DNA of 64,000 nucleotides from Anaerolineaceae bacterium (GCA_029975475.1 JARKPB010000008.1:992001-1056000), one strand, 5' to 3'. Shown: positions 41,929-51,144, counted from the stretch's first letter. Made by a program: numbers and translations. Notes: generated by a model from the letters alone, not told the origin.

Positions 41929-44043
41929 GTGAAACTCGATTCTTTAGACGGCTTGATGAAGCCCAAAAGCGTTGCGGTTGTCGGCGCATCCGCCACTCCC
42001 GGCAAAATTGGCTACACGGTTATTCAAAACCTGCAAAAAGACGGTTATAAGGGCGCGGTTTATCCGATTAACCCCAACGCCACAGAAATTCTTGGTTATA
42101 AAGTCTACCCGAATGTAACCAGCATTCCTGAAGCCGCCGATGCTGCCATCATCACTGTTCCGGCGAAATTCTGCCTGGATGTGGTTGACGAATGCGGCCG
42201 TAAAGGCATTAAAAACCTGATTATCATTACTTCGGGCTTTTCGGAAGTGGGCGACAAAGAACTGGAAGAAAAGATGGTGGAAACGGCCCATAAATACGGA
42301 AGCCGCATCCTTGGCCCCAATATTGTTGGTATTTGCTCCAACTCTGAAAAATTCAACGGCTCGTTCGCCCCGTTCCTGCCGCTGGAAGGTAAATCCTCTC
42401 TGATTTCACAGTCCGGCGCTCTGCTGATCGCGATTGACGCTTCCTCCTATATCCGCGGGGTTGGGTTTGACAAATTGATCTCGATCGGCAACATGGCCGA
42501 TATTGACTTTGCCGACCTGGTGACCTGGCTGGATAAAGATGAAAATACCAGCTGCATTTCCATGTACGTCGAAGGTTTTAAAGACGGGCGCACCTTTATC
42601 GAAGCCTGCCAGAAAGCCAGCAAGCCGATTATCGCTCTGAAATCCGGCGTATCGGCGCACGGCGCTGCCGCTGCCGCTTCTCACACCGGTTCACTGGCCG
42701 GCGCTGCCAAAGTATACGGTGCGGCCTTCCAGCAGGCGGGCGTTATCCAGGCTGCTGACCTGGATGACCTGTTCGACCGATCCCTCGCGCTCTCGCTTCA
42801 GCCGCCAATGAAGGGCGAAAATTTACTTGTTCTGACCAACGGCGGCGGTGTCGGGGTGCTGGCGACCGATGCGGCCGAAAAATACGGCGTGCCGCTCAAG
42901 TTCGCTCCGGCTGATGTGCAGGCTGAATTAAAGAAACACATGCCTGAATTCGGCTCGGCGAAAAACCCGGTGGATATGACCGGTATGGCTGGCAACGAGT
43001 GGTATTACGCCACCACCAAATTCTCTTACGCTCACAAGTGGGTGGACGGGCTGGTGGTTCTGTATTGCGAAACCGCCATGACCAATCCGCTGGAGATTGC
43101 CCAGAGCATTAAGAAAGCGGTGGATGATTCGGGTGTTAAAGGCAAGCCGGTCACAGTATCTTTCGTGGGCGGCGAGCGCTCGGTGAACGCGATGCGCTGG
43201 CTGGTTGACCACGGTATTCCCGCCTACGGCGCGCCGGATCTGGCCATTAACGCAATCGCTGCCCTGCGCGAGTTTTACAAGATGAAAGAAATCGTTAACG
43301 AAGCGCCCATCAGCTGCGAAGGCTTCCAGTATGAACAGGCGGTGGAAATTATCAACAAGGCGCGCACGGAAGGCCGCGACTCGCTGACGGAAATCGAAGC
43401 CAAACAGGTCTTTAGCATCTACGGCCTGCCCGTGACCGCCACCGAGCTGGCGAAAACGGAAGATGAAGCCGTCGCGCTGGCGAAGAAAATTGGTTTCCCG
43501 GTGGTTATGAAAATCGTCTCGCCGGATATCCTGCATAAATCGGATGCGGGCGGGGTTAAAGTCAACATCAAGGATGAAGCCGCTGCGCGGGATGCCTACC
43601 AGACGATCCTGAAGAACGCCAAAGCCTACAAAGCCAACGCCAATATTCACGGCATCGCGGTTCAGGAAATGGCACCCTGGGGCACCGAAGTCATTCTGGG
43701 ATCGGTAAACGACCCGACCTTTGGCCCAACCATGATGTTTGGCCTGGGCGGTATTTTTGTGGAAGTGCTCAAGGATGTCACTTTCCGGGTGGCCCCCGTC
43801 TCGCAGAATCAAGCCCTGCGCATGTTCTCTGAAATTCGCGGCGCGCCCATCCTGGCCGGCGTGCGCGGTGAGGCTCCGCGCGACCGCGAGGCTCTGGCGG
43901 ATGTGATCTGCCGGTACTCCTCCATGATCATCCAGCTTCAGGATGAAATCTCGGAATCGGACGCCAACCCCGTGCTGGTCTATGAAGAAGGCAAAGGGGT
44001 AAAAGTTGTGGATGCCCGCATTATTCTGAAGAAAAAAGCCTGA
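41929..44043 (+). CDS. Acetate/acyl-CoA ligase (ADP-forming), fused alpha-beta
   Basis: A 704-residue NDP-forming acyl-CoA synthetase converting acyl-CoA + ADP + Pi to acid + ATP + CoA. The N-terminal CoA-binding domain begins MKPKSVAVVGASATPGKIG; the ligase domain carries phospho-His252 in ASHTGSLAGA. The C-terminal ATP-grasp domain (~480-704) includes GFPVVMKIVSPDILHKSDAGGV. GTG start with CAGGAGG upstream. In fermentative anaerobes this enzyme makes ATP at the end of amino-acid or sugar degradation. It is monocistronic, between the hairpin leader and a strong terminator. Confidence 0.92.
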   Translation: MKLDSLDGLMKPKSVAVVGASATPGKIGYTVIQNLQKDGYKGAVYPINPNATEILGYKVYPNVTSIPEAADAAIITVPAKFCLDVVDECGRKGIKNLIIITSGFSEVGDKELEEKMVETAHKYGSRILGPNIVGICSNSEKFNGSFAPFLPLEGKSSLISQSGALLIAIDASSYIRGVGFDKLISIGNMADIDFADLVTWLDKDENTSCISMYVEGFKDGRTFIEACQKASKPIIALKSGVSAHGAAAAASHTGSLAGAAKVYGAAFQQAGVIQAADLDDLFDRSLALSLQPPMKGENLLVLTNGGGVGVLATDAAEKYGVPLKFAPADVQAELKKHMPEFGSAKNPVDMTGMAGNEWYYATTKFSYAHKWVDGLVVLYCETAMTNPLEIAQSIKKAVDDSGVKGKPVTVSFVGGERSVNAMRWLVDHGIPAYGAPDLAINAIAALREFYKMKEIVNEAPISCEGFQYEQAVEIINKARTEGRDSLTEIEAKQVFSIYGLPVTATELAKTEDEAVALAKKIGFPVVMKIVSPDILHKSDAGGVKVNIKDEAAARDAYQTILKNAKAYKANANIHGIAVQEMAPWGTEVILGSVNDPTFGPTMMFGLGGIFVEVLKDVTFRVAPVSQNQALRMFSEIRGAPILAGVRGEAPRDREALADVICRYSSMIIQLQDEISESDANPVLVYEEGKGVKVVDARIILKKKA

Positions 44044-44060
44044 AAATCGGTTGTAGTGTG

Positions 44061-44090
44061 AAGCCCCGAGGTGATCCCCGGGGCTTTTTT
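44061..44090 (+). terminator. Terminator after the acyl-CoA synthetase
   Basis: Stem 44061-44068 / 44079-44086 (AAGCCCCG with CGGGGCTT) followed by T6. Confidence 0.87.
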
Positions 44091-44152
44091 ATACACCGGG
44101 TTGAATTTTTCGCAAATTTCATTAACCTTAACTATAAGCAAGGAGGAAAAAC

Positions 44153-44509
44153 ATGGCCTGGGAAAAAGCAATCGCTGAAAGTGAACTGGCGCTCACCGGA
44201 AGAAAGGTGGTAAAAATCGGCGGCAATGACATCCTGCTAATTGCCACCAGAGAAAAAGTCTACGGGGTAGCCAATCAGTGCCCCCACCTGAATCTCCCCC
44301 TGCAGAATGGAAAGGTAACCGATCAAAACACGATTGTTTGCAACTGGCACCGATCGGAATTTCACCTTGAAGACGGGACGCCTGCCGCCTGGTCGAACTG
44401 GCCGCCGGGAATTGGCAAAATGCTGGCAAATGTCAGCAAAGAGAAACCGCTGAAGACCTACCCGGTTCGACGGGAAGACGGCTTCATCTGGGTTGAACTT
44501 CCAGATTAA
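44153..44509 (+). CDS. Rieske-type [2Fe-2S] ferredoxin
   Basis: A 118-residue soluble protein with the Rieske ligands Cys43-x-His45 (CPHLN) and Cys63-x2-His66 (CNWHRSEF). Loop 1 is followed by LPLQNGKV and loop 2 by HLEDG, as in dioxygenase-type Rieske ferredoxins. No TM segment, no oxygenase gene nearby. GGAGG precedes the ATG. Partner and redox role are unknown. Its stop codon overlaps the stop of the convergent gene. Confidence 0.9.
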   Translation: MAWEKAIAESELALTGRKVVKIGGNDILLIATREKVYGVANQCPHLNLPLQNGKVTDQNTIVCNWHRSEFHLEDGTPAAWSNWPPGIGKMLANVSKEKPLKTYPVRREDGFIWVELPD

Positions 44510-44922
44510 CCGGCCGCGATCAGCTGTTGATATGCCCCGTGCCAGGGTTCGCCCAACCGGTTGCGCTCGGGCACATTGACTTTCACCAGCCTGCCCGCCA
44601 GGGCGGCAGAGGATTCTGCCACCACCGCCCAGTTTTCCTCCAGCAAAGCCTGGCGCATCTTCTGAGCCAGCGGAATGACCCACTCCCATTCCATCCGAAA
44701 ACGGTCCGCTTTTACCCAGTAACCGCGCTTTTCCCAGGCTTGAACCGAGGGCTCAATCGTGGCGCCAATTTCGCTTAAAGCCAGGATGATGTAAGCGGTT
44801 AAGTCGCGGGTGAGATCATCAGCCTCCTGCTGGCGCATGAGGGCGCGCAGCGCCAGCACCAGGGTCTTGCTTAACCGCGTGCGGTCTTTTCCAGCTGATT
44901 CCAGTTTAATCACACGGCTCAA
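44506..44922 (-). CDS. Conserved-looking hypothetical protein (138 aa)
   Basis: A helical, charged 138-residue protein (MSRVIKLESAGKDRTRLSKTL...RQQEADDLTRDLTAYIILALSEIG). It has no membrane segment or metal motif that I can see, and I do not recognise the family. The start codon is TTG at 44922, with GGAGG 5 bases upstream; the nearby ATG is out of frame. Codon use matches its neighbours. A TATAAT (44964-44959, minus) ~37 bp upstream may be its -10 box. The stop shares bases with the convergent Rieske gene stop (TTAA). Confidence 0.7.
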   Translation of the reverse strand: MSRVIKLESAGKDRTRLSKTLVLALRALMRQQEADDLTRDLTAYIILALSEIGATIEPSVQAWEKRGYWVKADRFRMEWEWVIPLAQKMRQALLEENWAVVAESSAALAGRLVKVNVPERNRLGEPWHGAYQQLIAAG

Positions 44923-44972
44923 TCATACCTCCAGTGAGGAACATGCCTCAAGGGGGCTATTATATCCCATTA

Positions 44973-45001
44973 TTGACGACCATCCCCCTTGCGCTTATAA
45001 T
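44973..45001 (+). promoter_or_regulatory. Sigma-70 promoter of tRNA-Leu (and perhaps tig)
   Basis: TTGACG (44973-44978), 17-bp spacer, TATAAT (44996-45001). The start is predicted around 45008, just 5 bases before the tRNA. Confidence 0.82.
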
Positions 45002-45012
45002 TTGACCGGTCT

Positions 45013-45097
45013 GGGGAAATGCTGGAACTGGCAGACAGGCATGACTTAGGATCATGTGCCGAGAGGCGTGAGGGTTCGACCCCCTCTTTCCCCACCA
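45013..45097 (+). tRNA. tRNA-Leu (anticodon UAG), CCA encoded
   Basis: Acceptor GGGGAAA (45013-45019) pairs with TTTCCCC (45087-45093), then A-CCA (45094-45097) is encoded. The anticodon stem CATGA/TCATG holds loop CTTAGGA with anticodon TAG at 45047-45049. A long variable arm (GTGCCGAGAGGCGTG area) marks it as class II, as expected for Leu. The T-loop GGTTCGACC is present. Confidence 0.96.
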
Positions 45098-45128
45098 GTC
45101 AAAATACCACGTTTAGAGGAAGCAACCC

Positions 45129-46571
45129 TTGAAGATCGAAACCACCCCCCGCGACGACCACCAGATGACTGTTGTGGCTGAATTTGAATCCGGAAGCCTG
45201 GAAAAATATAAACGCCAGGCAGCCCGAAAAATCTCTGAAAATTCGAAGATCCACGGCTTTCGCCCTGGCAAAGCCCCCTATGATATCGTCCGCCGTTTAT
45301 ATGGTGATGAAGCCATCGAGAAACAGGCGGTTGAGTTAATGGTGGATGATGTTTATCCAGAAGTTGTTAAAGAATCAAAAGTTGATCCCGCCGGTCCGGG
45401 GTCCCTGGAAAAGATCATTTCCGCTGAACCGCCCAAGTTTTCATTTATTATCCCCATGTCTCCAGTGGTAAAACTTGGCGATTACCGCAAGCTGCGCAAA
45501 GAATATCGCCCCGATCCTGTTACAGAGGATGAAGTCGAATCCTTCCTCAAGCGGCTGCAGACCAGCTTCGCGACCGCTGAACCGGTGGAGCGCCCGATTG
45601 AAAAAGGTGATCTGGTCTACCTGCGGTTGAAAGGCACGCTGACCAAACCCGCTGAGGGCGAGGACGCCGAAGTGATCAAAGAAGCGCCCATGCAGACGAT
45701 CGTGGGTGAAAACACGATCCAGGAAGACAGCTGGCCTTACCCGGGTTTTAGTAAAGAATTGATCGGATTAAGTGCTAAAGAAGAAAAGACGATCAAACAC
45801 AAATTCAAAAAAGACGAAGGCAGCGAAGACTTGCAGGGGAAGGAAGTGGCGCTGCATGTTCAGATTGAAAGCGTTAAAGCCCTGCATTTGCCCGAACTGG
45901 ATAATGAATTTGCTCAGACAGCCGGAAATGTTGAATCGATTGACGAATTAAAGAAATCCATCCGCGAACGCCTGGAAGCCGGGAAAAAAGAAGAATACGA
46001 CCGCAAATATTATGACGAACTGGTGGATGAACTGATTGGCATCAGCACAATCCAGTACCCGCCGCAGGTGCTGGAGGACGAGATGGAATCGGTCCTCCAC
46101 TCACTGGCAGACGACCTGGCAGCTCAAAAGCTGGATTTCGATACCTATCTGAAACTGATCAACAAAGACCGCGAGATTTTCTTGAATGAACAGATCAAAC
46201 CCGCGGCAGCCAAACGTCTGGAACGCTCACTGGTGCTGGATCAGCTCTCGCATGAAGAGAAAATTGAACTGCCGAAAGAAGATCTGGAAAACGAGTTTAA
46301 CAAAACCTTGTACGATATCCAGGCAACCACTGACATGCGCCAGTTAAGGCGTAAAATGTCTAATGAGCGTCTGGCCAATGCCATTGCCATGCAGGCAGCC
46401 ACCCGGCTGATGAGCAAACGCACCCTGGAACGGTTAAAGGCAATCGCGACCGGTGAGGAAATCAAATCTGAAGAAAAACCCGCGGATAAACCGGCGAAAA
46501 AGAAAGCCAAGAAAGCGGACGCGGAAGCAGAAAGCAAGGTAGAGGCAAACGCTCCTGAAACGGAAAAATAA
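45129..46571 (+). CDS. tig: Trigger factor
   Basis: A 480-residue ribosome-associated chaperone with peptidyl-prolyl isomerase activity. The ribosome-binding signature GFRPGKAP is at ~40-47, after a typical MKIETTPRDDHQ start. The PPIase-like middle (~150-245) and helical C-terminal domain follow, ending in a charged Lys/Ala/Glu tail (KPAKKKAKKADAEAESKVEA). It starts with TTG (GAGGAAG upstream). It lies 31 bp after tRNA-Leu with no terminator between, and 9 bp before clpP. Confidence 0.96.
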   Translation: MKIETTPRDDHQMTVVAEFESGSLEKYKRQAARKISENSKIHGFRPGKAPYDIVRRLYGDEAIEKQAVELMVDDVYPEVVKESKVDPAGPGSLEKIISAEPPKFSFIIPMSPVVKLGDYRKLRKEYRPDPVTEDEVESFLKRLQTSFATAEPVERPIEKGDLVYLRLKGTLTKPAEGEDAEVIKEAPMQTIVGENTIQEDSWPYPGFSKELIGLSAKEEKTIKHKFKKDEGSEDLQGKEVALHVQIESVKALHLPELDNEFAQTAGNVESIDELKKSIRERLEAGKKEEYDRKYYDELVDELIGISTIQYPPQVLEDEMESVLHSLADDLAAQKLDFDTYLKLINKDREIFLNEQIKPAAAKRLERSLVLDQLSHEEKIELPKEDLENEFNKTLYDIQATTDMRQLRRKMSNERLANAIAMQAATRLMSKRTLERLKAIATGEEIKSEEKPADKPAKKKAKKADAEAESKVEANAPETEK

Positions 46572-46580
46572 GGAGATACC

Positions 46581-47180
46581 ATGAACACCGACTTTCGTTC
46601 TGTCATTCCGATGGTAATCGAATCTTCCGGCCGCGGAGAACGGGCTTATGACATCTATTCGCTGCTGCTCAAATCGCGGATAATTTTCCTGGGAACCCCG
46701 ATTGATGATCAGGTCGCGAATGTGATCGTTGCCCAGCTGCTCTACCTCAGCCACGAAGATCCGGATGCCGACATTCAGATGTACATCAATTCGCCCGGCG
46801 GACACATCTATGCCGGTATGGCAATTTATGACACCATGAAGATGGTTCCCAATAAAATCAGCACTGTCGCCGTCGGGCTGGCGGCCTCCTTTGGCACGGT
46901 ACTGCTGGCGGCCGGTACCAAAGGCAAACGATATGCCCTGCCGCATGCCACCATCCACATGCATCAGCCGCTCGGCGGCGCTCAAGGTCAGGCTTCCGAC
47001 ATTGAAATTCAGGCGAAAGAAATCCTGCGCCTGAAATCCCGACTGACCGCCATTCTCTCAGAAAGCACCGGCAAAACCCTGGAAGAAATTACGCGCGACA
47101 CCGAACGCGATTTCTACCTGGACGCCCAGGCAGCGGTGGATTACGGGCTGGTGGATCAGGTTTTAACCACGACCAAGTAA
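46581..47180 (+). CDS. clpP: ATP-dependent Clp protease proteolytic subunit
   Basis: A 199-residue serine peptidase forming the ClpP barrel. Active-site Ser103 (GLAASFGT), His128 (HMHQPLGG) and Asp in [35 protein letters not shown] is the usual N-terminal region. The AAGGAG ribosome site precedes the ATG. tig-clpP order is standard, but clpX does not follow; a HAD gene does. Confidence 0.97.
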   Translation: MNTDFRSVIPMVIESSGRGERAYDIYSLLLKSRIIFLGTPIDDQVANVIVAQLLYLSHEDPDADIQMYINSPGGHIYAGMAIYDTMKMVPNKISTVAVGLAASFGTVLLAAGTKGKRYALPHATIHMHQPLGGAQGQASDIEIQAKEILRLKSRLTAILSESTGKTLEEITRDTERDFYLDAQAAVDYGLVDQVLTTTK

Positions 47181-47208
47181 TTTGATTGGCGGATAAATGA
47201 TACAATCA

Positions 47209-47232
47209 AGCCGGAAGCACTGCCTTCCGGCT
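47209..47232 (+). terminator. Hairpin after clpP, possible weak terminator
   Basis: A 9-bp perfect stem 47209-47217 / 47224-47232 (AGCCGGAAG with CTTCCGGCT, 6-nt loop), followed by AAACTTTT rather than a pure T-run. An extended -10 (TGA-TACAAT, 47198-47206) lies immediately upstream, so it may instead be a leader hairpin of the next gene. Confidence 0.5.
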
Positions 47233-47251
47233 AAACTTTTGGAGAGGATCA

Positions 47252-48037
47252 ATGAGATATCCAATATTAAACAATGTGGATGGACTGATTCTGGATATGG
47301 ACGGCGTCCTCTATCGCGGCGACCAACCAATCGGCGACCTTGAATGGATATTTCGGCGGATGGACGAGATCCGAAAACCGTATATTCTGGCGACCAACAA
47401 CGCCACGCGCAGCCCGGAAGACGTGGCTGAAAAATTATCCAAAATGGGCGCCCGGGTTGACCCATCCAGAATCATTAATTCCGGGATGGCGGTCGCGGAA
47501 TTATTAAAACAACGCTTTCCCAAAGGTTCCAGGGTTTTTATTCTCGGGGAAATTGGACTGCATCAGGCGATTGAAGCCGCCGGTTTTACCGTCAGCGACA
47601 GCGATCCGGCTGCGGTTGTGGTCGGTTTAGACCGCCAGTTAACCTATCAAAAACTTACGCTGGCGATGCGGTTTATTCGCGGCGGGTCATTCTTTATCGC
47701 CACCAATCCGGATAAAACATTTCCGGCCCCGGATGGGCTGCTGCCCGGCGCTGGCACGGTCATCGCCGCCGTGGCAGCCGCCAGCGAAACCGAACCGGTC
47801 TATGCCGGGAAACCCTACCCCGGATTGTACGATACCGCCATTGCCGCTCTGGGGATGCCGCCGGACCGCGTCCTGGCAGTCGGCGACCGGCTCGACACGG
47901 ATATTCTGGGAGGCATCAACGCCGGATGTAAGACTGCCCTGGTTCTTACCGGTGTGAGCCAGCGAGCCGACTTGGCCTCGCTCTCTTACCAGCCGGATAT
48001 TGTCGCGGACAGCCTGCAGGATTTACTGGATGAATGA
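47252..48037 (+). CDS. HAD-superfamily IIA phosphatase (NagD-like)
   Basis: A 261-residue hydrolase. HAD motif I DMDGVLYRG at ~14-22, motif II ATNNATRSPEDVAEKL, and motif III/IV at the end with AGKPYPGLYDTAI and AVGDRLDTDILGG. The C2-type cap places it in subclass IIA (NagD, pyridoxal- or nitrophenyl-phosphatase type). The substrate is unknown. GGAGAGG upstream. Its end overlaps rlmN by 8 bp. Confidence 0.88.
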   Translation: MRYPILNNVDGLILDMDGVLYRGDQPIGDLEWIFRRMDEIRKPYILATNNATRSPEDVAEKLSKMGARVDPSRIINSGMAVAELLKQRFPKGSRVFILGEIGLHQAIEAAGFTVSDSDPAAVVVGLDRQLTYQKLTLAMRFIRGGSFFIATNPDKTFPAPDGLLPGAGTVIAAVAAASETEPVYAGKPYPGLYDTAIAALGMPPDRVLAVGDRLDTDILGGINAGCKTALVLTGVSQRADLASLSYQPDIVADSLQDLLDE

Positions 48038-49082
48038 TTCCGATCAAGCGCTGATTTACGACCTGGACCTTGAGGCGCTGGAGAAAATCCTGATCGATTG
48101 GGGGGAACCGCGTTACCGCGCGTCTCAGATCTGGACCGGTCTATATCAACAGCTGTGGAATAGCCCGCAGGAATTCACCAGTTTACCCCACGCACTGCGA
48201 ACCCGCCTGGCGGAAACCTTCTCCTTCTCCCACCTGACAGCCGGCGCGGTAAAAAAATCCAGCGACGGCGAAACGACCAAGACCCTTTTTACCCTGCCGG
48301 ATGAGAAGGCGATCGAAGCCGTGATGATGCTGTATGATCAGCGCCGCACTCTGTGCATATCCAGCCAGGCAGGCTGCTTGATGGGCTGCATATTTTGCGC
48401 TACCGGCGCCATGGGTTTTCAACGCCACCTGTCCAGCGGTGAGATAGTTGAGCAGGTTTTGTATTACGCTCGCCAGCTTCGCGCGGTTGGTGAAGCGGTC
48501 ACCAACATCGTGGTGATGGGGATGGGCGAGCCTTTTCATAATTACGAGGCAGTAATGGCTGCGATCGACCGCCTGAACCATCCTCAGGGGATGAATCTGG
48601 GCGCGAGGCGTTTCACCGTCTCAACCGTTGGCCTTGTCCCTGGAATCCGCCGCTTTGCCGCGGAAGGCCGACAGGTTAATTTGGCGATCAGCCTGCATGC
48701 GGCCAATAATGAATTACGCTCTTCCCTGCTGCCCATCAATAAAAAATATCCGCTCAGTGAATTAATGACGGCCTGTCGGGAGTATATTCAGGCGACCAAC
48801 CGCAGGATCACATTTGAGTGGGCGCTGATTCAGGGGGTCAACGACACCCCGCGGCACGCTGAAGAACTGGCCAGTCTTCTGGAGGGGATGCTTTGCCACG
48901 TCAACGTGATCCCGCTGAACCCGACGGATGGTTATTCAGGCCAAGCGACGACCCGCGAGCGCGCGCTTGCGTTTCAACAAACGCTTCAGGCGCACGAGGT
49001 CCCCTGCACCATTCGGCTTCGCCGCGGAATTGATATGCAGGCAGGCTGCGGGCAGCTGGCAACGCAGGCGCGCAAAAAATAA
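48030..49082 (+). CDS. rlmN: 23S rRNA (adenine2503-C2)-methyltransferase
   Basis: A 350-residue radical-SAM methyltransferase that modifies A2503 of 23S rRNA (and A37 of some tRNAs). The cluster motif is Cys116-x3-Cys120-x2-Cys123 (CLMGCIFC), and the C-terminal acceptor Cys is in MQAGCGQLA. GMGEPFHNYEAV and LRRGIDMQAGCG are family hallmarks. The start at ATG 48030 overlaps the HAD stop by 8 bp; an earlier in-frame start at 48000 lies further inside that gene. Confidence 0.95.
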   Translation: MNDSDQALIYDLDLEALEKILIDWGEPRYRASQIWTGLYQQLWNSPQEFTSLPHALRTRLAETFSFSHLTAGAVKKSSDGETTKTLFTLPDEKAIEAVMMLYDQRRTLCISSQAGCLMGCIFCATGAMGFQRHLSSGEIVEQVLYYARQLRAVGEAVTNIVVMGMGEPFHNYEAVMAAIDRLNHPQGMNLGARRFTVSTVGLVPGIRRFAAEGRQVNLAISLHAANNELRSSLLPINKKYPLSELMTACREYIQATNRRITFEWALIQGVNDTPRHAEELASLLEGMLCHVNVIPLNPTDGYSGQATTRERALAFQQTLQAHEVPCTIRLRRGIDMQAGCGQLATQARKK

Positions 49083-49097
49083 ACCGATCAATTGCGA

Positions 49098-49106
49098 TGG
49101 TATAAT
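49098..49106 (+). promoter_or_regulatory. ftsY: Extended -10 promoter of ftsY (leaderless)
   Basis: TGG-TATAAT: an extended -10 (TGn) with perfect TATAAT at 49101-49106, and no clear -35. The ATG at 49115 is 8 bases downstream with no Shine-Dalgarno, so transcription probably starts at or within 2 bases of the start codon. Confidence 0.6.
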
Positions 49107-49114
49107 CCAGTCCT

Positions 49115-50026
49115 ATGGCAGACCTGATCAATAAATGGATCGACGGGTTGCAGCGCACTCGCAAAGCAACCTTCGGCAAAATTGCCCAGATATTTGGCGC
49201 CAGTGATATCACCGCGGATACCTGGGATGAACTGGAAGCACTGCTCATCCAGGCTGATCTCGGAGTGGACGCAGCCAGCGACATCCTGAACAATTTGAAG
49301 CAGCAGGTAAACCGCCAGGGGATCACCCGATCCGACGAGTTTGAGCAGCTGCTTCGCCAGGAATTAATCAACCGTTTAGACGCGCCGGTCTTCCCCGATT
49401 TTTCAGCCCACACGCCCGCGGTCATCCTGCTGGTTGGCGTGAACGGATCTGGGAAAACCACCACCTGCGCTAAGCTTGGAAAACGGTTCAGCCAGCAGGG
49501 GAAAAAAGTGCTGCTGTCTGCCGCGGATACCTTCCGCGCCGCAGCTGTTGATCAGCTGCAGGTCTGGGGAGACCGGCTCGGCCTTCCCGTCATCGCTGGC
49601 GCCCCGGAAGCGGATCCCGGCGCGGTGGCTTATGATTCTGTCCAGGCAGCCGTGGCGCGCAAAGCCGATTTGTGCCTGATTGACACAGCCGGTCGTTTGC
49701 ATACCCGCTATAACCTGATGGAAGAACTTAAGAAGGTTTACCGCGTGGTGGGCAAAGCCCTGCCCGGCGCGCCTCACGCAGTATGGCTGGTGCTGGACAG
49801 CACCACCGGCCAAAACGCGCTGAACCAGGCCCGGGCATTCAAAGAGGCTGTTCAGGTGACCGGGGTCATTCTGGCAAAGCTCGACACGTCGGCAAAAGGC
49901 GGAATGGCGTTTTCCATTCAAAAAAACCTAGGCCTGCCGATTCTTTTCGCCGGTCTGGGTGAAAAACCCGAAGATCTGACCCCGTTTGACCGCGAAGCCT
50001 TTGTGGATGGCATGCTGAGCCGTTAA
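49115..50026 (+). CDS. ftsY: Signal recognition particle receptor FtsY
   Basis: A 303-residue SRP receptor GTPase, the NG domains only: the acidic A domain found in E. coli is missing, as in many bacteria. The P-loop GVNGSGKTTT begins at residue 108, DTFRAAAVDQL and DTAGRLHTRYNLMEEL follow, then TKLD-type AKLDTSAKGG and GLGEKPEDLTPFD at the end. It docks ribosome-SRP complexes at the membrane. It precedes prfB by 22 bp. Confidence 0.96.
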   Translation: MADLINKWIDGLQRTRKATFGKIAQIFGASDITADTWDELEALLIQADLGVDAASDILNNLKQQVNRQGITRSDEFEQLLRQELINRLDAPVFPDFSAHTPAVILLVGVNGSGKTTTCAKLGKRFSQQGKKVLLSAADTFRAAAVDQLQVWGDRLGLPVIAGAPEADPGAVAYDSVQAAVARKADLCLIDTAGRLHTRYNLMEELKKVYRVVGKALPGAPHAVWLVLDSTTGQNALNQARAFKEAVQVTGVILAKLDTSAKGGMAFSIQKNLGLPILFAGLGEKPEDLTPFDREAFVDGMLSR

Positions 50027-50048
50027 TTTTTTTACAGGAGCACCTCCA

Positions 50049-51141
50049 ATGCAAGACATCGTCATGGTATTAGAAGAAAAGAAACGCATTATTCATCAAC
50101 TTCTGGAGCGTCTTTGACTTACCCGGAAAGGAAAAACAGTTAAGCGAACTTCAGCAGCGGTCTGAGGACCCTGAATTATGGAATGACCGGGATAATGCCC
50201 AGCGGGTGTTAAAATCGTTATCCGACCTGAGAGATGAAATCGCTGTCTGGCGGGGAATTGAAAAAAGGATCCAGGACGCGCTTGAGCTGGCAGAAATCGG
50301 TGATGAAAGTATCCGTGCTGATCTGGAGAAAGAAACCGCAGCCATCAGCAGCGAACTAAGCAGGCTGGAAATTAACGCGCTGCTTTCCGGACCGCATGAC
50401 CGCGGCAATGCCCTGCTGTCGATCAACGCCGGCGCGGGCGGAACCGAAGCCCAAGACTGGGCCGCCATGCTCCAGCGCATGTACCTGCGTTGGGCTGAAC
50501 TGCGCAATTACGAGGTTGAAATCCTGGACCTGACCGAAGGCGAAGAAGCCGGGATAAAAAGCTGCACGATCGCGGTGAACGGTCCATATGCGTACGGCTA
50601 TCTTAAACCGGAACACGGTGTGCACCGCCTGGTTCGCATCTCTCCCTTTGATGCCAATCACCGCCGGCACACCTCCTTTGCCCAGATTGAGGTCCTGCCA
50701 GAAGTCACCGCTGAAGACCCGACCGTGCAGATCAATCCGGATGATATCAAGATTGATATTTACCGTTCTTCTGGCGCAGGCGGTCAGAACGTCCAGAAAA
50801 ACAGCACAGCCATCCGCATCACCCATATCCCGACGGGAATTGTGGTCTCCTGCCAGAATGAGCGTTCGCAAACCCAAAATCGCGAAAACGCGATGCGCGT
50901 TCTGCGGTCGAGGCTGCTGGATTTAATGAGAGAACAGCAGGTCCAGGAGACCAATCAGTTAAAGGGAGAATATCGAAAGATCGAGTGGGGTTCTCAAATT
51001 CGTTCTTATGTCCTTCATCCATACCAGATGGTGAAGGACCACCGCACAGAGTATGAAACCTCCGCGACCACGGCTGTCCTGAACGGAGAAATCGACGCCT
51101 TTATCGAAGCCTATCTGCGCAGCCCGCGCAACGGATCATAA
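50049..51141 (+). CDS. prfB: Peptide chain release factor 2, with programmed +1 frameshift
   Basis: Coding starts at ATG 50049 and runs 22 codons to an in-frame TGA at 50115-50117 in the slippery site CTT-TGA-C; after a +1 shift it continues from GAC at 50116 to the stop at 51141, giving 363 residues. RF2 features: SPFD specificity motif (VRISPFDANHRRH) and GGQ at residues 244-246. It releases peptides at UGA and UAA. The frameshift provides autoregulation by RF2 itself. The first part overlaps nothing else, and GGAG (50105-50108) is 3 bases before CTT, as in the known site. Confidence 0.95.
50105..50118 (+). other. prfB: prfB programmed +1 frameshift site
   Basis: Internal Shine-Dalgarno-like GGAG (50105-50108), 3-nt spacer CGT, then CTT-TGA-C (50112-50118). 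The layout matches the classic RF2 site, although the internal Shine-Dalgarno is shorter than the E. coli AGGGGG. Confidence 0.9.
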
Positions 51142-51144
51142 AAA

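Noticed and set aside
42928-43812. 294-aa open frame on the minus strand
   Set aside because: Antisense to the acyl-CoA synthetase, whose domains are unmistakable; low-complexity His/Phe/Gly-rich composition typical of a shadow.
50049-50118. Possible sequencing frameshift at the start of prfB
   Set aside because: The sequence CTT-TGA-C with GGAG upstream is the known programmed site of RF2 genes.
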